Source: Scortum barcoo
Taxonomy: Eukaryota; Chordata; Actinopteri; Centrarchiformes; Terapontidae
Assembly: GCA_023238725.1 (NCBI GenBank)
Contig: CM041531.1
Coordinates: 1 to 64,000 of the forward strand
Reading direction: 5' to 3'
Length of the DNA: 64,000 nucleotides
The notes below the pieces were generated by a model, which was given only the letters and a program-made list of their open reading frames with translations, ran no database searches and had not been told where the DNA came from. Each line of letters begins with the position of its first letter. Position 1 is the first letter of the stretch. The position numbers were made by a program, and so were the translations under genes. Below, in pieces: positions 15,001 through 28,077 of this stretch.

Positions 15001-18000
15001 CCAACATTTAGACTCACTCTGACCAACATTTAGACTCACTGACCACTGACTCACTCTGACCAACATTTAGACTCACTCTGACCAACATTTATTTAGACTC
15101 TGACCAACTGTCTCACCAACATTTAGTCTCACTCTGACCAACATTAGACATTTAGAGTCTCACTCTGACCAACATTTAGTCTCACTCTGACCAACATTTA
15201 GAGACTCACTCTGACCAACATTTAGACTCACTCTCACCAACATCACCAACATTAGACTCACTCTGACCAACATTTAGAGACTCTGACCAACATTTAGACT
15301 CACTCTCTGACCAACATTTAGAGTCTCACTCTCACTCTGACCAACATTTAGACTCACTCTGACCAACATTTAGACTCACTCTGACCAACATTTAGACTCA
15401 CTCTGACCAACATTTAGAGACTCTGACCAACATTTACTCTGACCAACATTTAACATTTAGTCTCACTCTGACCAACATTTAGACTGATCTCTGACCAACA
15501 TTTGACTCACTCTCACCAACATTTAGGCCACATTTAGAGTCTCACTCTGACTGACATTTGACCAACATAACAGACTCTAGACTCAGACCAACCAACATTT
15601 AGACTCACTCTGACCAACATTTAGACATTGAGACTCACTCTGACCAACATTTAGACTCACTCTGACCAACATTTAGAGACTCACCAACATTTAGAGACTC
15701 ACTCTGACCAACATTTAGACTCACTCTGACCAAACATTTAGAGACTCACTCTGACCAACATTTAGACTCACTCTCAGACCAACATAGTCTCACTCTGACC
15801 AACATTTATAGACTCACTCTCACCAACATTTAGACTCACTCTCACCAACATTTAGACTCACTCTCACCAACATTTAGAGTCTCACTCTCACCAACACTTA
15901 GAGACTCACTCTCTGACCAACATTTAGACTCACTCTGACCAACATTTAGACTCACTCTGACCAACATTTAGACTCACTCTCACCAACATTTAGACTCACT
16001 CTCACCAACATTTAGAGACTCACTCTGACCAACATTTAGAGACTCACTCTGACCAACATTTTAGACTCACTCTCACCAACACTTCACCAATCACTCTGAC
16101 CAACATTCTGACTCACTCTGACCAACATTTAGACTCACCTGACCAACATTTAGAGACACTCACTCTGACCAACATTTAGACTCACTCTGACCAACATTTA
16201 GTCTCACTCTGACAAACATTTAGAGTCTCACCTGACCAACATTTAGTCTCTCTCTGACCAACATTTAGAGTCTCACTCTGACAAACATTTAGTCTCACTC
16301 TGACCAACATTTATTCTCACTCTGACCAACATTTAGTCTCTCTCTGACCAACATTTAGAGTCTCACTCTGACAAACATTTAGTCTCACTCTGACCAACAT
16401 TTGACCAACATTTAGAGACTCACTCTGACCAACATTTAGTCTCTCTCTGACTCACTGACCAACATTTGACTCACTCTCACCAACATTTAGACTCACTCTC
16501 ACCAACATTTAGACTCACTCACCAACATTTAGAGACTCACTCTGACCAACATTTAGACTCACTCTGACCAACATTTAGAGACTCACTCTGACCAACATTT
16601 AGACTCACTCTCATTTAGACCAACACTTAGAGACTCACTCTCACCAACATTTAGTCTCACTCTGACCAACATTTAGACTCACTCTGACCACATTCTAGAG
16701 ACTCACTCTGACTTCTCACCAACATTTAGACTCACTCTGACCAACATTTAGAGTCTCACTCTGACCAACATTTAGACTCACTCTGACCAACATTTCTGAC
16801 CAACAGTCTCACTCTGACCAACATTTAGAGACTCACTCTGACCAACATTTACTCTCTGACCAACACTCACTAGACCCACTCTGACCAACATTTAGACTCA
16901 CTCTGACCAACATTTAGAGACTCACTGACCAACATTTAGACTCACTCTGACCAACATTTAGAGACTCACTCTGACCAACATCACCAACACTTAGAGACTC
17001 ACTCTGACCAACATTTAGAGATCACTCACTCTGACCAACATTTAGAGACCCACTCTGACCAACATTTAGACTCACTCTCACCAACACTTAGAGACTCACT
17101 CTCACCAACTACTGACACTCACTCTCACCAACATTTAGACTCACTGACTCAACCAACATTTAGTAGACTCACTCTGACCAACACTCACTCTGACCAACAT
17201 TTAGACTCACTCTGACCAACATTTAGAGACTCACTCTGACTCACCAACATTTAGAGACTCACTCTGACCAACATTTAGAGACTCACTCACTCTCACCAAC
17301 ATTTAGAGACTCACTCACTGACTCTGACCAACATTTAGTCTCACTCTGACCAACATTTAGACTAACATTTAGACTCTGACCAACATTTAGAGTCTCACTC
17401 TGACCAACATTTAGTCTCACTCTGACCAACATTTAACTCATTTAGACTCACTCTGACCAACATTTAGTCTCACTCTGACCAACATTTAGAGACTCACTCT
17501 GACCAACATTTAGACTCACTCTACTCTGACCAACATTTAGTCTCACTCTGACCAACATTTAGACTCACTCTCACCAACATTTAGAGACTCACTCTGACCA
17601 ACATTTAGACCCAGACTCACTCTGACCAACATCACCAACACTTAGAGACTCACTCTCACCAACATTCTGACCTAACATTAGACTCACTCTCACCAACTCA
17701 TTCTAGACTCACTCTGACCAACATTTAGAGACTCACTCTCACCAACTGACTCACTCTCACCAACATTTAGACTCACTCACTCTGACCAACATTTAGAGAC
17801 TCACTCTGACCAACATTTAGACTCACTCTGACCAACATTTAGACTCACTCTGACCAACATTTAGACTCTCACTCTGACCAACATTTAGAGACTCACTCTA
17901 GAGACCAACATTTAGTCTCACTCTGACCAACATTTAGACTCACTCTGACCAACATTTAGACTCACTCTCACCAACATTTAGAGACTCACTCTGACCAACA

Positions 18001-21000
18001 TTTAGAGACCAACATTCCAACATTTAGACCAACATTTAGACTCACTCTGACCAACATTTAGTCTCACTCTGACCAACATTTAGAGACTCACTCTGACCAA
18101 CATTTAGAGACTCACTCTGACCAACATTTAGAGTCTCACTCTGACCAAACATTTGACTCACTCTGACCAACATTTAGACCAACATTTAGACTCACTCTGA
18201 CCAACATTTATTAGACTCACTCTGACCAACATTTAGAGACCTCACTCTGACCAACATTTAGAGACTCTCACTCTAGACACTCACTCTCACCAACATTTAG
18301 AGACTCACTCTGACCAACATTTAGACTCACTCTGACCAACATTTAGACTCACTCTGACCAACATCACTTAGACCAACATTTAGACTCAGAGACTCACTCT
18401 CTGACCAACATTTAGAGACTCACTCACTCACTCTCACCAACATTTAGTCTCACTCTGACCAACATTTAGACTCACTCTGACCAACATTTGATTTCACTCA
18501 CTCCACCAACATTTAGTCTCACTGACCAACATTTAGAGACTCTGACCAACATTTAGTCTCACTCTGACCAACATTTAGTCTCTCTCTGACCAACATTTAG
18601 AGTCTCACTCTGACAAACATTTAGTCTCACTCTGACCAACATTTATTCTCACTCTGACCAACATTTACTCTGAGACCTCACTCTGACCAACATTTAGTCT
18701 CACTCTCATTTAGACTCACTAACATTTAGACTCACTCACCAACATTTAGAGACTCACTCACTCTCACCAACATTTAGACTCACTCTCACCAACATTTAGA
18801 CTCACTCACTCTGACCAACATTTAGAGACTCACTCTCTCTCTGACCAACATTTAGAGTCTCTCTCTCACCAACATTTAGTCTCACTCTGACCAACATTTA
18901 GACTCACTCTGACCAACATTTAGAGACCAACATTTAGAGACTCTCTCACCACCAACATTTAGAGACTCACTCTGACCAACATTTAGTCTCACTCTGACCA
19001 ACACTCACTCTGACCAACATTTAGTCTCACTCTGACCAACATTTAGAGACTCACTCTGACCAACATTTAGACCAACATTTAGACTCACTCTGTCTCACTC
19101 TCACCAACATTTAGAGACTCACTGACCAACTGACCAACATTTAGACTCACTCACCAACACTGACTCACTCTCACCAACATTTAGACACTCACTCTCACCA
19201 ACATTTAGACTCACTCTCACCAACACATTTAGAGACTCACTCTCACCAACATTTAGACTGACTCACTCTCACCAACATTTAGACTCACTCTCACCAACAT
19301 ATAGACTCACTCTCACCAACATTTAGTTACTCACTCTCACTCTGACCAACATTTAGACTCACTCTCACCAACATTTAGACACTCACTCACTCTGACCAAC
19401 ATTTAGACTCACTCTGACCAACATTTAGAGACTCACTCTGACCAACATTGAACAGAACTCACTCTGACTCACTCTGACCAACATTTAGACTCACTCTGAC
19501 CAACATTTAGACTCAACATTTATTTAGACTCTCTGACCAACATTTATTTAGACTCACTCTGACTCACTCTGACTCACTCACCAACATTTAGAGACTCACT
19601 CACCAACATTTTAGTTCACTCTGACCAACATTTAGACTCACCCTCAACATTTAGAGACTCACTCTCACCAACATTTAGAGACTCACTCTGACCAACATTT
19701 AGTCTCACTCACTCTGACCAACTGACCAACATTTAGAGACTCACTCTGACCAACATTTAGACTCACTCTGACCAACATTTAGACTCTCACTCTGACCAAC
19801 ATTTGAGACTCACTGACAAACTAGCTCACTCTGAACATTTAGACTCTCAACATTTAGAGACTCACTCCCAGACCAACATTTAGACTCACTCTGACACTCA
19901 CTCTCACCAACATTTAGACTCACTCTGACCAACATTTTCTCTACTGACCAACATTTAGACTCACTCTGACCAACATTTAGACTCACTCTCACCAACATTT
20001 AGACTCACTCTGACCAACATTTAGACTCACTCTCACCAACATTTAGAGACTCACTCTGACAACATTAGACTACATTTGACTCATTTCACTCTGACCAACA
20101 TTTAGACACTCTGACCACTGACCAGACCAACATTTAGACTCACTCTGACAACATTTAGTACTCACTCTGACCAACATTTAGAGACTCACTCTGACCAACA
20201 TTTAGACTCTCACTCTGACCAACATTTAGAGACTCTCACTCTCTGACCAACATTTAGAGACTCACTCTGACCAAACATTTAGTCTCACTCTGACCAACAT
20301 TTAGAGACTCACTCTGACCAACTGACCAACTGACCAACATTTAGTCTCACTCTGACCAACATTTACTCTGAGACTCACTCTGACCAACATTTAGACACTC
20401 ACTCTCACCAACATTTAGACTCACTCTCACCAACACTAGAGACTCACTCTCACCAACATTTAGTCTCAGACTCACTCTCACCAACATTTAACATTTAGAC
20501 TCACTCTGACCAACATTTAGACTCACTCTGACCAACATTTAGAGACTCACTGACCAACTAGACCAACATTTAGACTCACTCTGACCAACATTTAGAGACT
20601 CACTCTGACCAACATTTAGAGACTCTGACCAACATTTAGACTCACTCTGACCAACATTTAGAGACTCACTCTGACCAACATTTTCTCACTCTGACCAACA
20701 TTTAGTCTCACTCTGACCAACATTTAGACTCACTCTCACCAACTAGACTCACTCTGACCAACATTTAGACTCACTCTGACCAACATTTAGTCTCAGACTC
20801 ACTCTGACCAACATTTAGACTCACTCTGACCAACACTTACTCACTCTGTCACTCACCAACATTTAGTCTAGAACTCTGACCAACATCAACTTAGACCACT
20901 CTCACCAACATTTACTCACTCTGACCAACATTTAGACTCACTCTGACCAACATTTAGTCTCAGACTCACTCTGACCAACATTTAGACTCACTCTCTAACT

Positions 21001-21091
21001 CTGACCAACATTTAGACTCACTCTGACCAACTAGACATTTAGTCACTCTGACCAACATTTAGTCTAACTCTGACCAACATTTAGAGACTCC
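1..21091. repeat. 21-kb satellite array, 22/24-bp unit
   Basis: The whole stretch is tandem copies of a short unit whose core is CTGACCAACATTTAG followed by ACTCACT or TCTCACT. Units are 22 bp, or 24 bp when an extra AG follows the core, and many are truncated or fused. Variant units recur as groups. One group links GACAAACATTTAG, then CATTTATTCTC, then GTCTCTCTCTG (near 1,020-1,090, 6,435-6,500, 8,935-9,010, 12,480-12,545, 14,890-14,950, 16,270-16,370 and 18,610-18,665). Another carries CTCACCAACACTTAG with GACACTCACTCTCACC (near 4,730-4,830, 7,325-7,380, 10,805-10,870, 14,230-14,345 and 17,065-17,130). The array runs off the left edge, so its full length is unknown. Short open frames on the minus strand encode only iterations of LNVGQSE and are not genes. 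Confidence 0.98.
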
Positions 21092-21480
21092 TGCAGGTTG
21101 AATTACTTCACATGTGAGGAGACAAGTGAGAGGAAAAGGTTCAAGAGAGGTTTGTGCACAGTCACATGGAGCAGTCGTTAGTAATAAAATAAAATCCCAC
21201 AAGTAAAAGTGACAACATTTAAAAGGAAAGGAATATAAAATAGTACATAAGTTAAAATAAATAAAACACAATATAGAAATATAAAAAATATACAAGACAA
21301 TATATTAGTGATAAGGAAATATATAAAATATATAAGTGATAATATAAGTCAGAAGTATAAATTAAATATAAAACAGAATATACAATAAACAGTATTACAT
21401 AAAATATTATGAAATAAAGATAAAGACATGACAGTTATTTAAATGAAAGAACTGAACAAACTGTGCAGAAAATACACATA
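21092..21480. other. AT-rich spacer between two tandem arrays
   Basis: This is non-tandem sequence that becomes very AT-rich after about 21,180, with many ATAAAATATA-type words. I see no supported gene, splice sites or recognisable element here. Confidence 0.6.
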
Positions 21481-22000
21481 CATTACAAATATTCACATTA
21501 TTCACAATCATTCACAGTATTCACATACATTACAATCGTTCACATTATTCATTACACACATTACATTCATTCACAATTATTCACATTATTCACACACATT
21601 CATTCACATTCATTCACATTATTCACATTACAATCATTCACATTACACATTCACAATCATTCACATTATTCACATACATTCATTATTCACATTACAATCA
21701 TTCACATTCATTCACATTATTCACACACATTACAATCATTCACATTATTCACAATCATTCATCATTCACATTATTCACAATCATTCACATTCACATTCAC
21801 ATTCACATTACAATCATTCACATTATTCACATACATTACAATCACATTATTCACATTATTCACACACATTACAATCATTCACATTATTCACAACATTACA
21901 ATCATTCACATTACAATCATTCACATTATTCACAATCATTCACATTATTCACATCACATTACAATCATTCATTCACATTACAATCATTCACATTATTACA
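21481..22000. repeat. Second minisatellite, TCACATTATTCACA-like units
   Basis: Irregular tandem units are made from CACATTATTCA, CAATCATTCA and CATTACAATCAT modules. The array runs directly into the N gap, so its length is truncated in the assembly. Two overlapping long open frames across it (His/Ile/Thr/Ser-rich) are a by-product of the stop-poor repeat and of the Ns. Confidence 0.95.
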
Positions 22001-22500
22001 NNNNNNNNNNNNNNNNNNNNNNNNNNNNNNNNNNNNNNNNNNNNNNNNNNNNNNNNNNNNNNNNNNNNNNNNNNNNNNNNNNNNNNNNNNNNNNNNNNNN
22101 NNNNNNNNNNNNNNNNNNNNNNNNNNNNNNNNNNNNNNNNNNNNNNNNNNNNNNNNNNNNNNNNNNNNNNNNNNNNNNNNNNNNNNNNNNNNNNNNNNNN
22201 NNNNNNNNNNNNNNNNNNNNNNNNNNNNNNNNNNNNNNNNNNNNNNNNNNNNNNNNNNNNNNNNNNNNNNNNNNNNNNNNNNNNNNNNNNNNNNNNNNNN
22301 NNNNNNNNNNNNNNNNNNNNNNNNNNNNNNNNNNNNNNNNNNNNNNNNNNNNNNNNNNNNNNNNNNNNNNNNNNNNNNNNNNNNNNNNNNNNNNNNNNNN
22401 NNNNNNNNNNNNNNNNNNNNNNNNNNNNNNNNNNNNNNNNNNNNNNNNNNNNNNNNNNNNNNNNNNNNNNNNNNNNNNNNNNNNNNNNNNNNNNNNNNNN
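22001..22500. other. Assembly gap (500 N)
   Basis: There are exactly 500 N, a placeholder size rather than a measured length. The gap hides the rest of the minisatellite and the 5' part of the olfactomedin-like gene. Confidence 0.99.
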
Positions 22501-22502
22501 TC

Positions 22503-23005
22503 TGTCGCTACGACCTGAACAGCAACACCATCAAACGGGTGACACTTCCAGGAACCGGCGTGGGTTTCAACAACAAGTTCCCGTATTGTTACTACGACTG
22601 CCGTGCCAATAGTGATGTGGACCTAGAGGCAGATGAGACGGGACTATGGGCCATCTATGCCACTGTTGGTAACCATGGTAATCTGGTGGTGAGCCGGCTA
22701 GCTTGGGACAGCGAGGCTGAGACACTCAATGTCACACAGACGTGGGAGACGAGGCTGTTCAAGAAGGCAGTGAGCAATGCTTTCATGGTGTGCGGTGTGC
22801 TGTACATGCCACTCGTTATGTAGACGAATACCACGAGGAGGTGTTCTACGCCTTCGACACAGCAACAGGCAAAGAGGACAACTCACTAACACTGCCAATG
22901 GAGAAGATATCTAAAGGAGTGGCCAGTCTGAGCTACAACCCCACCAACAAGCAGATCTACATGTACAACGATGGATATCTGCTGGCCTACCAGGCCAACT
23001 TCTGA
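22503..23005 (+). CDS. Olfactomedin-4-like protein, C-terminal part of olfactomedin domain (partial, frameshifted)
   Basis: Reading begins inside the olfactomedin domain straight after the gap (CRYDLNSNTIKRV) and ends at TGA 23,003-23,005. Recognisable family features are GLWAIYAT, a cysteine in VCGVLYA, FYAFDTATGK, and the terminal SYNPTNKQIYMYNDGYLLAY, which is typical of the last strand of this five-bladed propeller. Olfactomedin-4-type proteins are secreted glycoproteins; teleosts carry several copies. The frame breaks near 22,810-22,818: upstream codons read VCGVLYM and hit a stop at about 22,823, while the matching continuation (ATRYVDEYHEEVFYAF) is in another frame. Either two extra bases or one missing base explains this. 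All upstream exons lie in or beyond the gap. Assignment to the OLFM4-like branch rather than another olfactomedin family is an inference from the C-terminal sequence. Confidence 0.85.
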
Positions 23006-23077
23006 TCTCAAGCTCTTGTAATTGGCTGTTATTGAAATTTCCATGTTGATTATGTTTCCTAAACACTTACAACAAGA

Positions 23078-23083
23078 AATAAA
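23078..23083 (+). terminator. Poly(A) signal of the olfactomedin-like gene
   Basis: AATAAA lies 73 bp after the stop codon on the same strand, giving a very short 3' UTR. It is the first such hexamer downstream. Confidence 0.6.
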
Positions 23084-26000
23084 CAGAAACAGAGAAGATC
23101 AGACTCAAAGACTTGATATCATAGCATGAAATTATATCATAATGATTCATTGTTAGCAGTAAGGTAATCCGTGTTGTTAGGATTTGTAGGCCGTATCACA
23201 TACTGTATGTTTTAACAAATGCTTGTAATTGTAGCAACACTGACTGGAATCGTGCTGAAAAATCAATGATAACCAAACAATATAATTACCTGTAATCACT
23301 AACTTTAATAGCATCTTTTCCAAAATGTAATTATTGTGTTGTTGATTGTGATGGCAGACTGTGTCAGGTCTTCAGACACACTTTGAGGATGTACTCAGGT
23401 AGTGGAGCTTTGAGCTAACTGCTAAAGATGCTAACTTGGACATGTATGTGAAACATATTGCTTGGCAATAAATCTAATTCTGATCCAGATTTTTTCTAAT
23501 GTATTTCAGTCTGATCCAAAGCAGTGAGTCCACTGACATTACCTTCCCCTGGAGCTCATCTGCTAGCATGACACAACACTCAGTTCATACACTGCATATT
23601 GATCACATGAACATCCTAAAAAGGTAGTTATATGATGAGATGATATCATTAATGCTGAGCTGAAAATTTGAAAAAAAATCATCAATAAGAGGTCACCGTA
23701 AAAGCATGAGTTGTCCGTGAAACCAGCTCTCCAGTGCTGATTGAAAATAACCACAAATTATCTTTCACACTGCTAAAGTATGCTATGATAGATTTATGAT
23801 AGATTTTTGGTCACTGTTGGTCACATCTTGAGATATGGAGGAGGATTGGTGGATATAATGAGCCATGATACTGAGCTGTCATACTCTGTATTTTACTTCT
23901 GCTAAATTATATTTTACGGTGATACATGAAATTCAAGGCTTGCATTGTTCTATTTAACTTTAGTAGTTGCTTTACCGTAGTTGCTTTACCGTTGCACCCA
24001 CTGCATTGTGGGTAGCTTCTTCATGAGATACAATGAAATTATATTTTTCAATCCAATAAGGCTGACAGATGAACTTACTCTCATTGAACATATTACAAGA
24101 CACCAATGAGCAAAAGAGCTCATGCTGATGAACAGTTTATGTCTATAGATCGTACGTGTAATGGAAATTCTGAAGGGCTGGTCAGCTCAAAAGTAAAAAA
24201 GTCTTGGGAGATTGGGATGTCTTATTCAAAAACATTTATTGAAACTTGATCCATGAGAATACAGAGAGATTAAGCAATACAAGTTTACAAAGTGTGGTGT
24301 GACCTCAATTCGGAAGGATGTCCCAACAAGATCAACTTTTGTCTTCTTTAGAGAACATGAAGACATCTGGTATTCCACATCAGGTCATCTTTATACAGTT
24401 CCATGTGTGTAGAGAGATCCTGAGCCATAAACAACAATAAAGCTTACCATTAAGAGGCCTTGTCATGTCACAATGACTGCTGAAGTATCTGTTGTAGACT
24501 TGAGCTGACCTTGAGCTAATCGAAGGCATGACTCACCTTATCAGAGCAGCTGTTTGCCAGCAAAGTCATCTCTGGAACCAGATAGGTAAGCTATTGTCTT
24601 TTAGTGAAGAGGCTTCACCTGACCTTAAGCAACCTTGTCCACAGCTGACCTTAGGTGGTCAGAGGGTACCTTTAAGGCATCTGCACTCGATTACTTTTAG
24701 TCAGAGGGTAGAGAGAGTGCATAAAAATATGCTTCACACTATGTAGTAACAAAGTAAATGACTCTGTAACCATCTCTCAACCCATTTCAAAAGATCACAT
24801 CACACTATGTGTGTTTGTGAATGCATATGTCTTTTGAGAGGTCATTATGCTCTTTGAAATGTGAAATTATAGAGTTGACTTTGTTTCATTGAATGTTTTA
24901 GACTGTAGAGAGATGTGCATCTCAGCCTCACCTGTCCAACACTGACCACATATTCTGTTTTCTTTTGGTTTCCATGATTTCCAGTTTGTATTCACTGAGG
25001 TCATCTATCTTTCCATGTGTAGCGAGCTGTAAACACAATACTGACATATACAATTGATATGGCAAATGGTATATGGTACCATATGGTAGCAAATACTTGC
25101 ATATCCAGCTGACATGGAGCAATATAGTCTTTCATTTGAATTCATATTTCTGGACAGCTGATGACTTTAATTCCAACATTTAAGTGTCTAAGCAGCGGCA
25201 CTCACTGCCGGAACCCTCTTGTTGTTGTTGTTCTTTTTCTTTATCTCTTCTAAAAGGTTTGTGCAGCAAAAACTGTATGATGAAAACTCACAGAAATTGG
25301 TAAGCAAGCAGCAAATCTCACCCAATACTCAGGCACATAAAATGGCACTTACTGAACTCAGAAACTTGTCAGAGACCACGGGGGCCCAAAACTCTGTCAG
25401 GATCATCAGCAGACTTTACTAATTTAAATCTAAAGAATTTCAATAAACACGCCAATCAATTTTTATTAAAAGAGGTAATTTCCAAAAATTTGCAATTATT
25501 CAATAATGCTTTGAGACACCAACCAGAAATTTACGTGTTCAGGAATTTTCCCTTACATATTAAAGCCCATTACTCTTCACTTCTAGGCAGCACCACAAAT
25601 ATGAGAAGGTAATTTCCCTTAATTGGCTGCATGGATTTGTATGAAATTTGCACTGATCGATCTAGAGTCACAACTCAGTCAATGCATTGTTTGGTCATGG
25701 TCGATTAGAGTGGACATGGCCTACAGAGCTCATTTTTTTTCATCATATCCACTGATGGGTGACTTTATTTTGCCTCACTTAACCAATGGTCAATTCCAAA
25801 GTCCATCTCTCTATATTATTCTAAATACACAAAATTAATTAACATCTATGTCTCCACAAGTCTTCATTCAAATGCTACCACAAACTGACACGGACATTCT
25901 TTGGATAGTGTTTCAAATGGTGTACAGACCATTGAGTCCACAGTGATATTCAGTATCTTGTTATTTATCTTGTAAAAATTCACCAAAGTATTTGACAGTA

Positions 26001-26529
26001 CACCAAAAACCAGCATAATGATGTGATTTTTTTATTTTATGCAGCTACATTATGTACTTGTATGTAATAAAATGAAAAAAGGACAGAAATTATGTCAATA
26101 AGTCTTTTTAAAAAAGATTTGTATAGTTGTATAAATGTAGTAGGACATGTATTTTACAATTTACAGTCTACACTACTGTATGTGAAAAGCACAATCACTC
26201 CTGCACTGTTTGATTTGATATCGCTGGATAACTAAAAAAAAAGATATGGTCATATTTCACAACGTATTTTTCACAAGCCAATTGTTTCAAACATAGAAAG
26301 TCCTGATTTAGGAATATCAAAAAGCTTTTCCCAGCAACTCTTTACCTAGCTCTCATTTTCCTGAATGTTCCCATTTTTAATTTCTCAAAATTAAGAAAAA
26401 TGATCACAGATTAAGTTAATAAGAAAAAGAAAAGTGGTGAAAAAAACAAAATTTCGTATAAGTTTGGCCTATTCTGACAATAAGCAGGCAATATAACTGA
26501 ATATGGTCCACAGTTTTACATATTCATAA
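23084..26529. other. Intergenic, no gene seen
   Basis: AT-rich single-copy-looking sequence with only short open frames on both strands. None has splice signals, recognisable protein similarity or codon structure. I see no clear mobile element in this interval. Confidence 0.6.
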
Positions 26530-26935
26530 TCAGAGTACTTTATTTATCTCCAATGGGAAATTTGGTAATATTCACTGGGGTGTTAGAATATGTTGTGCTA
26601 CAAACAGTTTGCAGGATAAATGACTGATGATACATCCATGTTAAAAGAAACTGCGTATTTTAAACTGATAGTGAGTAAAAAGGCTGCTGGTGCAGGAAGC
26701 ACATCCTCTGCAGGGCCTCGATGATGATGAAGTCTGTGTGGGATAGTTCAAGTCCTGAGACACTGTGGATCTCAGAAAGCTGAAGGTTTCCACAGCAGAC
26801 ACAGTGCTGTGAGTATAGTGATGGGCGGCTCCTCCTGACCTCCACTGTCATCTTCACAGTTATGAGCCTGTTCTGATCAAGAGGGCCAGTGTCCCTAAAA
26901 TTAACATTTATCTTTGAAGTCATATTTATTATGTC
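26530..26935 (-). mobile_element. LINE fragment (fish L2/CR1-like reverse transcriptase C-terminus plus 3' tail)
   Basis: Read on the minus strand, degraded words of a fish LINE ORF2 C-terminal region appear: VEVRRSRPS, then STVSQDL, then IEALQRMCFLHQQ, in two frames. This is the arrangement seen before the 3' end of such elements. The segment finishes in AAATTTCCCATTGGAG followed by ATAAAT, the usual fish LINE 3' end. It is inactive. The exact clade cannot be set by eye. Confidence 0.6.
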
Positions 26936-27229
26936 CTTGACTTTTTGGCTTGTATACCTGCCATCACTAAAATCACTGATTACTGATTACTGACACGTTT
27001 TTCTCTGACATGAAACAAATCTAAAAAAAACAAACAAATCTACTATTATATATTATTCAGCAGTAAATATTTGCAAATGTGCGTGTGTGCAGCCAAACAC
27101 TGAGCAAACCTTCTTTAAAAAGAAGGAGCTGGAGCACAGTGCAGGTCAGAGCCATGCCTGGATTGCCTCGATGGAAAACATCTTCAGGTAGCACCCAGAG
27201 GTGAAATCATTTCCACGGGCGGCAGGTGG

Positions 27230-27600
27230 CGCTAGAAGGCATTCTCCTCTAGATTTTTACTCCGGCAGCACTTCCGGGTTTGAATGTTTACAACAGGGAG
27301 CAGCGTTGGAGCCTCTGAGCTCTTCCTCCTGGCTCTGAAAAACATCTCTATTATGTCGAGGGCAGCCTGAGCTTCATGTGTCAGGGCACAGAGACTTCAG
27401 GCTCAGCCGCAGCACCGCAGCAGTCCCGGCACTGCCCCTCTGACACGGAAGCAGTCAGGATGCTGAAGCTAACCGGCTAACCGACGTTAGCCTGCTGAGA
27501 CGGACACGAGAGATGCGTCAACGTGTTAAAGTTACACCAGACCTCTTCATGTGTTAATTCATGGAAATGAAAGGTGACCGAGAAAACTGATAACCACCTT
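27230..27600 (+). promoter_or_regulatory. znf276: Putative znf276 promoter and 5' UTR exon
   Basis: This is a local CpG-rich segment in otherwise AT-rich DNA, roughly 0.5-0.8 kb upstream of the first coding exon. It contains CACTTCCGGG at 27,269-27,278, the reverse complement of an ETS-family site and common in TATA-less housekeeping promoters. A non-coding first exon probably lies here and splices to an acceptor CTTTACAG just before 28,026, ahead of the ATG. The exact start site and donor were not determined. Confidence 0.45.
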
Positions 27601-28077
27601 AATGTTCGTTATTTCAAGTGTTTATTTAACCTAACTCGGACAACTCATTGTTTTTCTGTGTTATATAATATGTAATTGTACGACTGTTGCTAATTTACTT
27701 TGTGTTTTTAAGTCTTTTAATGGTCCAGCAAAGTCAGACCGGGTGCTGTTTTAGATAATTAATGTTTTATGATTGATTTGATATGAATAATTGCTGGTAT
27801 TTCAGAATAAAGTCATCTTAGCACATCATAATGGATGTTTTAAATGGACAGACACATGTTCTCCGTACACACAGACAGTGAGTGAGCTGAGTTTAAGACA
27901 AATAAATAAGAAAACACTTTTGGATATTAGAACATATAACATCAACAGTAATTTTAAGATAATGAATATACATAGAAAATAGCTGTTTGTCATGTATAAA
28001 TCAGTAAGACTTGCCAATCTTTACAGTGACACAGGCAGCAGGGCTCCATCACTGAGATCAGCTGTCCACATTAAACC

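Noticed and set aside
1..21091. Possible CRISPR-like array (regular short repeats)
   Set aside because: There are no unique spacers; repeat and spacer alike are the same satellite unit, and the host is a vertebrate.
21443..22612. Long His/Ile/Ser/Thr-rich open frames across the minisatellite and N gap
   Set aside because: They consist of stop-poor repeat translation plus 167 undefined residues from the gap, and enter the olfactomedin exon in the wrong frame.
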